A DNA stretch of 64,000 bases from Marivita sp. GTDB taxonomy: Bacteria; Pseudomonadota; Alphaproteobacteria; Rhodobacterales; Rhodobacteraceae. Positions 38,684 to 47,725 of this stretch are shown in pieces. The notes beneath the pieces were generated by a model, which had not been told where the DNA came from, made no database searches, and was given only the letters and a program-made list of their open reading frames with translations. The position numbers and the translations under genes are program-made. The stretch spans positions 111,247 through 175,246 of the forward strand of contig NZ_JAIPUS010000004.1 in the NCBI RefSeq assembly GCF_020055675.1, in the 5' to 3' direction. Position 1 is the stretch's first letter; each line of letters begins with the position of its first letter.

Positions 38684-39867
38684 TTCTCCGGTTTCGGCCG
38701 TAGCAAGGACGGGCCATAGGCGGCCACGAACCCTGCGAAGGCTGCAATCCATAGCACCCCGGAAATATGGCTCAGGGCAATGTGCACCGACGACAGGACC
38801 CGCGCCAGAACCGCTCCGAACAGGCAAAGGTAGATGGCGATGGTCGCCCCGTTCGCGGTCAGCGCCCGACCGGTATGGCCAAGGCTGGCCCGTGTCATCA
38901 CTGCCATGGTCATCGCGCCGATGGCGCCGGTCATCCACAGGTGCTGCGCCGCAGCGCTGCTGAACCGGCCAGCGATCAGGTCCAGCCCGAGTGCAAGCGC
39001 CCCCGCCGGAATAAAAAGATAGGCGGCATGCAACCCCCAGAGAAGCGGCTCGCGCAGCGTCTGATGCGGCTGCCAGCGGACCTGTCGCGCCAAATGCAAG
39101 ATGCCCATGCCGATCAAAGCCACCCCGGTCTGGGGCGCGAACGGCCACAAGACCCAAAGCGCCAGCGCTGCAATGGTCACCAGCAGAACCAGCTTGTCGA
39201 ACCTCTGCATCGGCGGGGCAGGGCGCGCGGGACGGTTGATCTTGACCAGCCAGTTGCGCGTGAAGGACGGGATGATCCGCCCGCCGATCACCGCGATCAT
39301 CATCACCGCCGTCGCGACGCCAAGGCGCAGGCCAATGCCCTGGGCCGGATAGCCGCCCGTGATGGCTTCGATGTGGAACAAGGCATTGGCCAGGGCGAAG
39401 GCCGCCAGCAGAGCCAGCACGACCAGGTTGCGCCAGTTCTTTCCGACCACGATCTCGCGCAAGACCAGGCCGCCCAAAGCGATGGGAAAGGCCAGATCGA
39501 CCACTGCTGCAATGCCCGCCGGTAGCAGCGCAGAAACCAGCACCGCGATCCGCCCGGCCACCCAGAGCGCAAAAAGCGCGGCCAGACGCCAGCCGACCAT
39601 CGGCAGACGCCCCGTCCAGTTCGGGACAGCCGTTAGCAGGAACCCGGCCAGGACCGCCCCAAGATAGCCGAAAAGAAACGCATGGGCGTGCCACGACACC
39701 GGGTCGAACCGGCTCGGAAGCGCAAGTGTGCCCGCCAGCATTGGCAACCAGAGCAGCATCGCCAGTACGGCCCAGGCCGCGCCGAACAGGAAAAAGGGCC
39801 GGAACCCGAAGCTGAACAGCGCCGGTCCAGCCCAGGCGCGCATTTGCTCTGCCGATGTGTTTGCCAT
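38680..39867 (-). CDS. nnrS: NnrS family protein
   Basis: About 395 residues with twelve or so membrane helices. Family marks: FSFGFRPFFLFGAAWAVLAM, WHAHAFLFGYLGAVLAGFLL, TAVPNWTGR, and AQHLWMTGAIGAMTMAVMTR. NnrS is a haem- and copper-containing membrane protein linked to resistance to nitrosative stress. AGGAGA before the ATG at 39867 fixes the start, two bases after the preceding small ORF. Confidence 0.93.
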   Translation of the reverse strand: MANTSAEQMRAWAGPALFSFGFRPFFLFGAAWAVLAMLLWLPMLAGTLALPSRFDPVSWHAHAFLFGYLGAVLAGFLLTAVPNWTGRLPMVGWRLAALFALWVAGRIAVLVSALLPAGIAAVVDLAFPIALGGLVLREIVVGKNWRNLVVLALLAAFALANALFHIEAITGGYPAQGIGLRLGVATAVMMIAVIGGRIIPSFTRNWLVKINRPARPAPPMQRFDKLVLLVTIAALALWVLWPFAPQTGVALIGMGILHLARQVRWQPHQTLREPLLWGLHAAYLFIPAGALALGLDLIAGRFSSAAAQHLWMTGAIGAMTMAVMTRASLGHTGRALTANGATIAIYLCLFGAVLARVLSSVHIALSHISGVLWIAAFAGFVAAYGPSLLRPKPEK

Positions 39868-39869
39868 TG

Positions 39870-40118
39870 TCAATCTCCTGCGGGATCGGATCCCGCGTCT
39901 GCCATATCCATGAGGGCCCGTATGTGCCGGGCGAAATACCAGGTCGCCGGGACTCCGATCACGCAGCCAAGCCCGATCGACCATGCGGTCGACAGGACCG
40001 GCCCGCCCAGCCAGCTAAAGATCAGCGAGGCGAAAAAGACGTTGATCGCCGCCGCGCCGGCCCCGAAGGGATAGAGCGCCAGCGCGATCTTCTGTGCGGA
40101 CCAGCCCTGCCGGGTCAT
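39870..40118 (-). CDS. Small two-helix membrane protein of the nor cluster
   Basis: An 82-residue protein starting MTRQGWSAQKIALALYPFGA with two hydrophobic helices (AAAINVFFASLIFSWLG and STAWSIGLGCVIGVPATWYF). Its ATG overlaps the stop of the 58-residue ORF (ATGA). Proteins of this kind occupy the same place in nor clusters of Rhodobacterales, function unknown. Confidence 0.75.
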   Translation of the reverse strand: MTRQGWSAQKIALALYPFGAGAAAINVFFASLIFSWLGGPVLSTAWSIGLGCVIGVPATWYFARHIRALMDMADAGSDPAGD

Positions 40119-40291
40119 CGGCGCGAGACCAGCCGCTGCACAGCGACCATGGCCACCACAAGGGCCAGGCAGGCCAGAGCATACCACAACTCGGCCGTGG
40201 CGGATTGCGCCTGCGGGATCGGGCGGTCATAGCCCTCGGCCAGGGCGGGCGATGCCAGAAGTGCGGGGAACAGAAATATAAAGCGGTGCAT
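40115..40291 (-). CDS. 58-residue exported/membrane protein, NorE/NorF-position
   Basis: The frame reads MHRFIFLFPALLASPALAEG with a signal-peptide-like start and ends with one helix (ELWYALACLALVVAMVAV) before a basic tail. AGGAGA lies upstream of the ATG at 40291, one base after the norD stop, and the stop overlaps the following ATG. The strong RBS and double coupling show that it is a real gene. It occupies the place of accessory norE/norF genes but is too short to assign. Confidence 0.75.
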   Translation of the reverse strand: MHRFIFLFPALLASPALAEGYDRPIPQAQSATAELWYALACLALVVAMVAVQRLVSRR

Positions 40292-40292
40292 C

Positions 40293-42176
40293 TCAGGTCT
40301 CCTGTGTCAGGGTGCGGTAAATGTCGGGCAATGCCTTGGTCAGGCGTTCAGGGTCGGGCAAAAGGGTGAAGCCCCCACGCCCGAAGATGCGCGCGAACCA
40401 GTCTTGACCATCCTCGTCGATCACGATCCCGTGCAGGCTTTGGCCCGCGTTTCGGGCCTCGCGGACGGCCATGTGGCTGTCCTCGATGCCGTGCTGACCT
40501 TCGTAATGGTCCAGATCGTTTGGTTTGCCGTCGGTCAGCACGATCAGCAGCTTGCGCGCGCTCGGTTCTTCGGCCAACTGCGCGCTGACGTGGCGGATCG
40601 CGGCACCGAGGCGGGTATAGTGGCCGGGGGTCAGATCGCCGATATTGGCGGTGATCTCGGGTGACATGGGATCGGCAAAGTCCTTGCATCGGCTCAGAAA
40701 CACGCGATCGCGGCGCAGAGATGAAAAGCCCCATATGCCCAGCCGGTCGCCCGCCGCGTCGATGCCGCCTGCCAGCGCCGCCATGGTCTCGCGCGCCACG
40801 TCGATCACGCTGGTCTCGCCGATTGCGGCCTCGGTGGATCGAGAGGTGTCGATCAGGAACGCAACGGAGACATCCCGTTCCAGCTGGCGGGCCGATTGCC
40901 AGATCCGGTCGGAGCCGCGCCCCGTGGCCATCAGGTCGGCGCGGGCGGTCAGCACCGCGTCGAGGTCCAGTTCGGTCCCGTCCACCTGGCGCGGTTGCAG
41001 GATGCGGCGCGGGCGCAACGCCTCGAACTGGCGGCGCACCTCGCGCATCCGGCGTTCGTTTGGATGGAACGGCGCGCCCTCGGGCTTGGTCGGTGCATCC
41101 AGAACGCGGCAATGGCTGGCCATGTAGCTACGGCTGCGGTGGTTCCATTCGGGGTACGTGTGTTCCCCGGCCAGCGCCTCGTGATCGGCATCCGAAGGCG
41201 ACAGATCAAGATGCAGGCGCAGGCGCGTTGCGACCTTTCGCGCCTGTTTCGACAGGGTGATCCTGTCTTGGTCGTCGGCAGCCTTCTGCGCGTTTTCTTC
41301 GTCGTCATCATCGACGCTGCGGTTGATGTTCATCGATTCGACCCACGACAGGATCGATTCGAACCGGTAGATGATGAAGCTGTCCTTGCGGGTCTGCTGA
41401 TCCTGGTCCTTGCGCTCGCCCAGCTTGCGCTTGGTCCGAGCGGCGGTCGCGGGCGGGGCGGCCGGATCGGGCGATACCTCTTCGGCCGCATCGCCCCGGC
41501 CCGGCGTTGCAAAGCGCAGCCAGATCGGCACGGGTGCGATGGGCATGTAGCCGCGCGCGGCGGGGACCGTGGCGAGATCTGGCGTGCTGCCGCAAAGCTG
41601 ATCCCGGATTGCGGTTTCCAGGGCCGCTTCCTGTGCGGGGCGCATTACCTCGGGGCGGGCATCGACGCACTGCCGCGCCATGTCGTCATAGGCCGGGCGC
41701 AGGCCCGGACAGGCCGAATAGGCGGCCTTGGCCGCGCGGGCGTTGGCGCGGATCTGCGCGACATCCTGTTCCGGCCCTGTCTTGTCGGGGTCCATCTGGC
41801 CGAGATCGGCAGTTGCCGCCAGCGCCGTCAGCCAGAAATAGGCGGCACGGTTGAGGCTGGCGTCCGGGAAGGCGGCGATGACCGGCGGCAGGGTGAGCCG
41901 TTCGCCGTCGAACCGGGCGATCCATTCGCGGTCGCGGTCAGCCCCCAGCTTGCGCCGCAAGGGGCGGCGATGCTGCATCAGCGTCGCCGGGGCCTCGGCC
42001 AGTTCCACGCCCGGCGCACCGCCCAGTCCGCGAAACAGTACCGCCAGGCTGGGCCGGACAGAGGCGAGCGTCACGCCCGCCTCCGCATGGCTGACATCCG
42101 CGCCGATGCCGCTGGCCATGTCGTGCCACAGGTTGCCGACGGTCTCTTCGGGCTCCATCAGATCAAGCAGATGCAT
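40293..42176 (-). CDS. norD: Nitric oxide reductase activation protein NorD
   Basis: About 627 residues. The C-terminal von Willebrand factor A domain has the metal site VAFLIDTSRSTEAAIGE, with IVLTDGKPNDLDHYEGQHG later; the N-terminal part is long and variable with an acidic/basic middle (SVDDDDEENAQK). The ATG at 42176 lies four bases after the norQ stop. With NorQ it forms an MoxR/VWA pair that inserts or activates the metal centre of the NO reductase. Confidence 0.92.
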   Translation of the reverse strand: MHLLDLMEPEETVGNLWHDMASGIGADVSHAEAGVTLASVRPSLAVLFRGLGGAPGVELAEAPATLMQHRRPLRRKLGADRDREWIARFDGERLTLPPVIAAFPDASLNRAAYFWLTALAATADLGQMDPDKTGPEQDVAQIRANARAAKAAYSACPGLRPAYDDMARQCVDARPEVMRPAQEAALETAIRDQLCGSTPDLATVPAARGYMPIAPVPIWLRFATPGRGDAAEEVSPDPAAPPATAARTKRKLGERKDQDQQTRKDSFIIYRFESILSWVESMNINRSVDDDDEENAQKAADDQDRITLSKQARKVATRLRLHLDLSPSDADHEALAGEHTYPEWNHRSRSYMASHCRVLDAPTKPEGAPFHPNERRMREVRRQFEALRPRRILQPRQVDGTELDLDAVLTARADLMATGRGSDRIWQSARQLERDVSVAFLIDTSRSTEAAIGETSVIDVARETMAALAGGIDAAGDRLGIWGFSSLRRDRVFLSRCKDFADPMSPEITANIGDLTPGHYTRLGAAIRHVSAQLAEEPSARKLLIVLTDGKPNDLDHYEGQHGIEDSHMAVREARNAGQSLHGIVIDEDGQDWFARIFGRGGFTLLPDPERLTKALPDIYRTLTQET

Positions 42177-42180
42177 GGCC

Positions 42181-42975
42181 TTACCCGTAGATCGTCGAGA
42201 CCAGGTCGCGCAGCGCCTGCTGCACATCCGGCTCATCGCTGAGGGGTTCGATGACGGCGGCCTCAAGCGCCTGATCGACGCCCATACCCCCCGCCATCAA
42301 TGTCGCGGCATAGATCAGGAGGCGGGTCGAAACGCCCTCTTCAAGGTCCATGCCTGAAAGGTTGCGGATATGCCCGGCCAGCCGCACCAAGGGAGCGACG
42401 CGCCCTGGCTCCAGCCCGCTTTCAGCCGCAACCACGTCGATTTCGGTCTGCGCCTTCGGGAAATCGAAGGAGATCGACAGGAACCGCTGGCGCGTCGAGG
42501 GTTTCAGCCGCTTGAGCACGTTCTGGTAGCCGGGGTTGTAGCTGGCCACCAGCATGAAACCAGGGGGTGCCACCAGTTCCTCGCCGGTGCGGTCGATCAT
42601 CAGCGTCCGGCGGGTGTCGGTCAACGGGTGCAGCACGACCGTCACGTCCTTGCGGGCCTCCACCACCTCGTCGAGGTAACAGATACCGCCCTCGCGCACG
42701 GCGCGGGTCAACGGTCCGTCGACCCAGACCGTCTCTCCGCCCTTGAGCAGGTAGCGCCCGATCAGGTCCGCCGCCGACAGGTCGTCATGGCAGGCCACAG
42801 TGTAAAGCGGCTTGCCCATCTTCGCGGTCATGTGTTCCACGAAGCGGGTTTTGCCGCAGCCGGTCGGCCCCTTCAGAAGAAGGGGCAAACCGTTGTCATG
42901 GGCGGTCTCGAAGAGGTCGCATTCGCGCCCGGTGGGTTGGTAGAACGGCAAGGTCGGCGTGTTTTGCATGTTCAT
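42181..42975 (-). CDS. norQ: MoxR-type AAA ATPase NorQ
   Basis: A 264-residue ATPase with Walker A LLKGPTGCGKTRFVE, Walker B GGICYLDEVVEAR, and sensor LVASYNPGYQNVLK. It works with NorD to mature NorBC. It starts four bases after the norB stop, with GGGAG upstream. Confidence 0.94.
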   Translation of the reverse strand: MNMQNTPTLPFYQPTGRECDLFETAHDNGLPLLLKGPTGCGKTRFVEHMTAKMGKPLYTVACHDDLSAADLIGRYLLKGGETVWVDGPLTRAVREGGICYLDEVVEARKDVTVVLHPLTDTRRTLMIDRTGEELVAPPGFMLVASYNPGYQNVLKRLKPSTRQRFLSISFDFPKAQTEIDVVAAESGLEPGRVAPLVRLAGHIRNLSGMDLEEGVSTRLLIYAATLMAGGMGVDQALEAAVIEPLSDEPDVQQALRDLVSTIYG

Positions 42976-42978
42976 GGC

Positions 42979-44328
42979 TCATTCTCCCGGAACGGGGTTG
43001 GCGGAACCGGGGGCGATGACCTCGGACTTGCGCACCACGAGTATGGAATAGATGAACAGCAGCGCCCCGATCACAACCGCCGCTCCGGCGCCGAAGCGCA
43101 TCAGGTAAAAGATCGACAGGCTGTCCTGCACCCCCATGTAATAGTCGCCGATGACGCGTTGCATATGCGTCTGGATGGTGCCTGCGAATGTCAGAACGAA
43201 GGTCATGAAGGCCATGCCACCGGTCATCAGCCAGAAGGATGCCATGTTGAGCACCTGGTTGTAGGGGGCGCGTTCGCGCAGCATTGGCATGGCGTAGCTG
43301 AAGACCGCGAGGTTGAGCGCGACGTAGGCGCCGTAGAAGGCAAGGTGGCCATGTGCAGCGGTGATCTGCGTGCCGTGGCTGTAGAAGTTCACCCCGTGCA
43401 GCGTGTGTAGGAAGCCCCAGACACCCGCGCCGAAGAAGGCCACGGTGGACGCCCCGAGCGACCACAGGAGCGCGGCCTTGTTGGGGTGGTTCTTGCGGCC
43501 CTTCCAGACCATGACGAAGGCAAAGGACATCATCAGGAAGAAGGGGATCACCTCGAAGGTCGAGAAGATCGATCCGACCCATTGCCAGTAACCCGGCAGG
43601 CCGATCCAGTAGAAGTGGTGCCCGGTGCCAAGGATGCCGGAAAACAGCGCGGTCGCGACGATGACATAGAGCCATTTTTCAACCACTTCGCGGTCGACGC
43701 CGGTCAGCTTCAGCAGCAGGAAGGCCAGGATCGACGCCATCACCAGTTCCCAGGTTGCCTCGACCCAGAGGTGCACGACGAACCACCAGTACATCTTGTC
43801 GAGCGACAGGTTGTCGGGGTTGATGAAGGCAAAGACCCACAACAGCGACAACAGCCACATCCCCATCAGCAGCACGCCGGTGATCGCGGTCTTCTTGCCC
43901 GCCAGAACGGTCATCGAGATGTTGAGCAGGAAGATCAGCGCGGCAACCAGAATGCCGAACTTGACCCACAAGGGTTGCTCAAGAAATTCGCGCCCGCCAT
44001 GGATGCCGACAAGGTAGCTGCCAACCGCACCCAGCGTGCCGACCACGAGGATGATCAGCTGGATATAGGCCAGCTTTGGTGACCAGATTTCCCGCTCGGA
44101 TTCCTCGGGGATCAGGAAATAGGCTGCGCCGAAGAAGCCCAGCAGAAGCCAGACAATCAGCGCATTCGTGTGGATCATGCGGATCAAGTTGAACGGCAGG
44201 ATTTCCGAAAGGAAGTTGGGCGCAACGTAAACCCAGCCTGCGAGCAGCCCGCCCAGGACCTGGATGCCGAAAAGCGCGAGGGCTGCGAGGATATACCAGT
44301 AAGCGATTCTTTGTGTTTCGTATTTCAA
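42979..44328 (-). CDS. norB: Nitric oxide reductase large subunit (cNOR)
   Basis: About 449 residues with twelve helices. Metal-ligand His residues appear in VVHLWVEATWELV, GTGHHFYWIG, and ITAAHGHLAFYG. The start is the TTG at 44328, spaced eight bases from AAGGAGG and giving the usual N-terminus (M)KYETQRIAYWY; the upstream ATG in norC overlap would add nine unusual residues. It reduces 2 NO to N2O in the cytoplasmic membrane. Confidence 0.95.
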   Translation of the reverse strand: MKYETQRIAYWYILAALALFGIQVLGGLLAGWVYVAPNFLSEILPFNLIRMIHTNALIVWLLLGFFGAAYFLIPEESEREIWSPKLAYIQLIILVVGTLGAVGSYLVGIHGGREFLEQPLWVKFGILVAALIFLLNISMTVLAGKKTAITGVLLMGMWLLSLLWVFAFINPDNLSLDKMYWWFVVHLWVEATWELVMASILAFLLLKLTGVDREVVEKWLYVIVATALFSGILGTGHHFYWIGLPGYWQWVGSIFSTFEVIPFFLMMSFAFVMVWKGRKNHPNKAALLWSLGASTVAFFGAGVWGFLHTLHGVNFYSHGTQITAAHGHLAFYGAYVALNLAVFSYAMPMLRERAPYNQVLNMASFWLMTGGMAFMTFVLTFAGTIQTHMQRVIGDYYMGVQDSLSIFYLMRFGAGAAVVIGALLFIYSILVVRKSEVIAPGSANPVPGE

Positions 44329-44341
44329 GGGTCTTTCCTCC

Positions 44342-44794
44342 TTAACCGGCGTCATTGGGCGGCCAGCCCTGAGTGTCTGTCTGATCGGCCCAACGCAGGA
44401 ATTCGGCGAGCCCGCGGATATCTTCTTCTGTCAGGTCATACGCCGGCATCTGGCGGCGGCCCTCGATCCCGCTGGGCTGTGCTTCGATCCAGCCCTCTAG
44501 GATTTCAAAGGCCCCTTCCGGGTCGTCGAGTACCCCCCAACGGGTCATCACGTTGCCGACCTCTGGCGCGAAATAGGCGCCTTCGCCATGCAGACTGTGG
44601 CAATTGATGCAGGAGTGCTCCTCCCAGACATGCTTGCCGTGAATGACCTCTTTGCTCAGCGCCATGCCGGCGGTCGAGGTCTGCACCACGTATCGGTGCG
44701 AATGGACGGTCATTCCCACGAAGACCACGACAAAGAATATCGAGCCCCCGTAGAAGATGTTGCGCGCCCGGGATTTCGTCAGGAATTCAGCCAT
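44342..44794 (-). CDS. norC: Nitric oxide reductase cytochrome c subunit
   Basis: A 150-residue protein with one N-terminal membrane anchor (NIFYGGSIFFVVVFVGMTV) and a haem c site CINCH with the distal Met in RRQMPAYDL. It passes electrons from pseudoazurin or cytochrome c to NorB. It is the first gene of the nor operon, about 60 bp from an NnrR-type box. Confidence 0.95.
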   Translation of the reverse strand: MAEFLTKSRARNIFYGGSIFFVVVFVGMTVHSHRYVVQTSTAGMALSKEVIHGKHVWEEHSCINCHSLHGEGAYFAPEVGNVMTRWGVLDDPEGAFEILEGWIEAQPSGIEGRRQMPAYDLTEEDIRGLAEFLRWADQTDTQGWPPNDAG

Positions 44795-44852
44795 GTTCAG
44801 GCCTCCTTGAGTGCGGGATGTCCGTTTCCTAGCCGCGCGGTCAGGACCGAAG

Positions 44853-44868
44853 TTTGCGCCAGCGCAAA
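44853..44868. promoter_or_regulatory. NnrR/Dnr-type box between norC and the DUF1858 gene
   Basis: TTTGCG-CCAG-CGCAAA is a perfect 16-bp palindrome matching the NnrR form TTGCG-N4-CGCAA. It lies 59 bp upstream of norC and 48 bp upstream of the divergent DUF1858 gene, so it can serve both. Confidence 0.72.
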
Positions 44869-44915
44869 GTTTGGCGCGATGGCGCGCCTAGCGTGATCCT
44901 GAAAGGAGGCCTGCC

Positions 44916-45128
44916 ATGGCGCCTATCCGCATGGACGATCCGGACCTGCCGCTGGCCGATCTGATGACCGAGTGGCCGCAGACCATCCATGTGTTCGTGC
45001 GGCACAGGATGCTTTGCGTTGGATGCCTCGTCAGCCCGTTTCACACAGTCACAGATGCCTGCGCGGCCTATCACCTCGACGAAGACCTGTTCCTGGGGGA
45101 ATTGATGCAGGCCGCCGGGCTGGCCTGA
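44916..45128 (+). CDS. DUF1858 domain-containing protein
   Basis: A 70-residue protein with the DUF1858 pattern LADLMTEWPQTIHVFVRHRM followed by the redox pair CVGC. The domain is the redox-disulfide module associated with hybrid cluster proteins. AAGGAGG precedes the ATG. It is divergent from norC and shares its operator, so a role in nitrosative stress is likely but unproven. Confidence 0.85.
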   Translation: MAPIRMDDPDLPLADLMTEWPQTIHVFVRHRMLCVGCLVSPFHTVTDACAAYHLDEDLFLGELMQAAGLA

Positions 45129-45134
45129 CCGCGC

Positions 45135-45851
45135 TCAGCCCTGGCTCAGGACCATCAGGGCATGCGGGTCACGCACGGTGATGCGCTTGCGCTTGCTTTC
45201 GACAACGCCGCGTTTTTCCCACCCGCTGAGCACCCTGCTGACGGTATGCAGTGTGGTGGCCGTCAGTTCCGAAAGGTCCTGGCGCGTGATCGGAAAGTCG
45301 ATCTCGATCCCGGTCTCGACCTTGCGGCCCGTCTGGTTGATCAGGCGCAACAGGGCATTGGCGACGCGCTGTTCGACCTGCTGCGTGGCCATCTCGATGA
45401 CCCTGTTGTGGACCTCGCCCAGCCTTTGGCCCACCGTCTTGTAGGTTTCGGTGGCAAAGCCGTCGTAGTCGCGGATGAAGCTGTCCCACAGGTGCATTGG
45501 CCAACTCAGGACAAGCGATTCCGAGGCCGTCATCGCGGTTGCAGGATAGGTGTCACGCCCGATCGCGCGGGCCATGCCCAGAAGCTGGCCAGCCGGAATA
45601 TGCAGCGCCGTGATCTGCTCGCCGTTCGGCGTGATACGGATGACCCGGACATAGCCGTCCAGCAACATGTAGAACCGCTCTGCCGGGTGTGCCTCTTCGA
45701 AGATCGCGACACCCTCGTCATAGCGCCGCGACGACGCCTGATCGAGGATCACGCGGATTTGCCGTTTCTCGAGGCGCGAGAAGGGCGGCAGGTGCGTCAG
45801 CAGGCTCTCGTCGAGCCGCGGCAGGGTTTTACGGTGGGGTGCGTCAACCAT
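45135..45851 (-). CDS. nnrR: Crp/Fnr family regulator, NnrR/Dnr type
   Basis: About 238 residues: a cyclic-nucleotide-like beta barrel (about 25-140), dimer helix, and a winged helix with DLSELTATTLHTVSRVLSGW. The protein has no cysteine, so it cannot carry the FNR 4Fe-4S cluster; this fits NO-sensing NnrR/Dnr members. It lies between the nor and nir operons, and boxes of the NnrR type flank it. The gene symbol is inferred from this context. Confidence 0.85.
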   Translation of the reverse strand: MVDAPHRKTLPRLDESLLTHLPPFSRLEKRQIRVILDQASSRRYDEGVAIFEEAHPAERFYMLLDGYVRVIRITPNGEQITALHIPAGQLLGMARAIGRDTYPATAMTASESLVLSWPMHLWDSFIRDYDGFATETYKTVGQRLGEVHNRVIEMATQQVEQRVANALLRLINQTGRKVETGIEIDFPITRQDLSELTATTLHTVSRVLSGWEKRGVVESKRKRITVRDPHALMVLSQG

Positions 45852-45917
45852 GAGTCGCCTAGTGGCACAGCTGCTCGGGTAACGCCATTGCGGGTTTATC
45901 GCCAAAACGTTTGGGAG

Positions 45918-45933
45918 TTTGTTCCAGAGCAAA
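45918..45933. promoter_or_regulatory. NnrR-type box upstream of the pseudoazurin/nirK genes
   Basis: TTTGTT-CCAG-AGCAAA keeps the outer TTTG/CAAA arms and the same CCAG centre as the nor box. It lies 65 bp before the pseudoazurin ATG and 67 bp before the divergent nnrR start. Confidence 0.6.
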
Positions 45934-45997
45934 TTGCGATAGCGGAAAATGCCTATTGTTCAGGTCAAGCACTCAAGCGATCTGAAAGGAACACATC

Positions 45998-46429
45998 ATG
46001 ATCCGCACATTGACAACCGGCCTCGCACTGGCTGCCCTGATGGGCACAGCCGCTTTCGCGGAAACCTTCGAAGTCCAGATGCTCAACAAGGGCTCTGACG
46101 GCGAACGAATGGTCTTCGAGCCGGCCTTCGTGCAAGCGGTCCCCGGCGACACGATCAAATTCATCGCTGCCGACAAGAGCCACAACGCCGAAATCAACGC
46201 GGGCATGCTGCCGGAAGGCGCAGAGGTGTTTTCCGGCAAGATCAACGAGGAATTCGAAGTCACGCTGGATGTTGAAGGCGTCTACGGCGTTATCTGCAAG
46301 CCGCATTTCGCCATGGGCATGGTGATGACCATCGCCTTGGGCGATGTGGACGCTCCCGAGGATTTCCTCGCCGGTCGTGTGCCGCCGAAAGCCAAGCAAC
46401 GGTTCGAAGCCCAGCTCGACAATCTCTGA
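45998..46429 (+). CDS. Pseudoazurin
   Basis: A 143-residue periplasmic type 1 copper protein. The signal peptide ends near residue 21 (GTAAFAETF). Copper ligands are His in DKSHNAE and the Cys, His and Met of VICKPHFAMGM. It carries electrons to NirK (and NorC). It lies directly upstream of nirK behind the NnrR-type box. Confidence 0.95.
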   Translation: MIRTLTTGLALAALMGTAAFAETFEVQMLNKGSDGERMVFEPAFVQAVPGDTIKFIAADKSHNAEINAGMLPEGAEVFSGKINEEFEVTLDVEGVYGVICKPHFAMGMVMTIALGDVDAPEDFLAGRVPPKAKQRFEAQLDNL

Positions 46430-46489
46430 TCCAATTCCGGCACGTGGGCAGATGCGCCCGCCGCCATATTCAACCCCATGGAGGGACCC

Positions 46490-47707
46490 ATGACCAAGTT
46501 CATCAACCCAGGCCTTTCAAAGACAAGCCGCCGCAACGTCTTGCGCGGTTCGATACTTGCCGGCGCCGCCGCCATGACAGGTGCTGGCGCCATGGCCGCC
46601 CAGCGTGCGCCCCGGCTTGACAGGGCCAACGCGACCTCTGCGCGGCTCTACAAGGCCGCAGGTGAGCAACCTGCCGACAGCACCGCGAAACCCGCCGACC
46701 TGTCGGGCTATACCCGCGTCAAGCAGGAGCTGGTCGCCCCGCCCTTTGCCCCCAAGCATGAACAGGTCGCGACCGGCGGACCCAAGATCGTCGAGATCAC
46801 GATGGACACCACCGAGAGGTTGATGGTCGTCGACGAGGATACCGGTGCGGAAGTCTGGGCGCTGACCTACAACGGCTCGGTCCCTGGTCCGCTCATCATC
46901 GTGCACGAGGGCGACATGGTCGAACTGACCCTGCGCAACCCGCATGACAGCATGATGGAGCACAACATCGATTTCCACGCCTCCACCGGCGCTCTTGGCG
47001 GCGGCGCGCTGACCCACGTCTACCCCGGCGAAGAGGCTGTCCTGCGCTGGAAGGCCACCAAGCCCGGTTGCTTCACTTACCACTGCGCGCCTGGTGGGGC
47101 CATGATCCCCTACCACGTCACGCATGGCATGAACGGGGCCATCATGGTGCTGCCGCGCGATGGGCTAAAGGATGCCCAAGGCAACCCGCTGCGCTACGAC
47201 AGCATCGCCTATATCGGTGAGCAGGATTACTACCTGCCGATGGACGAGACCGGCGAATACCGGACCTACGAGGCCGCAGGCGACGATTATTCCGACAGCC
47301 TGGAAGCCATGCGCGGGCTTGTACCGACGCACCAGGTGTTCAACGGCGCCGTGGGGGCCTTGACCGGGGAAAACGCATTGCGTGCCAAGGTCGGCGAAAC
47401 CGTGCTGATGGTGCATAACTCGTGCAACGTCGACAGCCGTCCGCACCTGATCGGCGGACATGGCGACTATGTATGGGAAAGCTCCTTCTCCGACGCGCCG
47501 TTGACCGGGATGGAAACCTGGTTCGTCCGCGGCGGCAGCGCGGCGGCGGCGATGTACACCTTCGAGCAGCCAGGCGTCTATGCCTATGTGAACCACAACC
47601 TGATCATCGGCGCGATGCTTGGCGGAACGGCCCACTTCGTCGTCGATGGCGACTGGAACAACGACCTGATGGAACAGGTCGTCGCACCGCGCCCCTTCAC
47701 CACCTGA
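46490..47707 (+). CDS. nirK: Copper-containing nitrite reductase
   Basis: About 405 residues. The twin-arginine signal is [20 protein letters not shown]. Two cupredoxin domains are seen: type 1 copper ligands in [19 protein letters not shown], catalytic Asp and type 2 His in [11 protein letters not shown], and the second-domain His region [20 protein letters not shown] before the ATG at 46490 sets the start. It reduces nitrite to nitric oxide in the periplasm, supplying the substrate of NorBC. Confidence 0.96.
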   Translation: MTKFINPGLSKTSRRNVLRGSILAGAAAMTGAGAMAAQRAPRLDRANATSARLYKAAGEQPADSTAKPADLSGYTRVKQELVAPPFAPKHEQVATGGPKIVEITMDTTERLMVVDEDTGAEVWALTYNGSVPGPLIIVHEGDMVELTLRNPHDSMMEHNIDFHASTGALGGGALTHVYPGEEAVLRWKATKPGCFTYHCAPGGAMIPYHVTHGMNGAIMVLPRDGLKDAQGNPLRYDSIAYIGEQDYYLPMDETGEYRTYEAAGDDYSDSLEAMRGLVPTHQVFNGAVGALTGENALRAKVGETVLMVHNSCNVDSRPHLIGGHGDYVWESSFSDAPLTGMETWFVRGGSAAAAMYTFEQPGVYAYVNHNLIIGAMLGGTAHFVVDGDWNNDLMEQVVAPRPFTT

Positions 47708-47725
47708 CCTGAAAGAACCAGACTC

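Noticed and set aside
38684..39694. Long upstream extension of nnrU through nnrS
   Set aside because: The extension overlaps the confident nnrS frame and is R/G-rich. The ATGA coupling gives a proper NnrU start at 38683.
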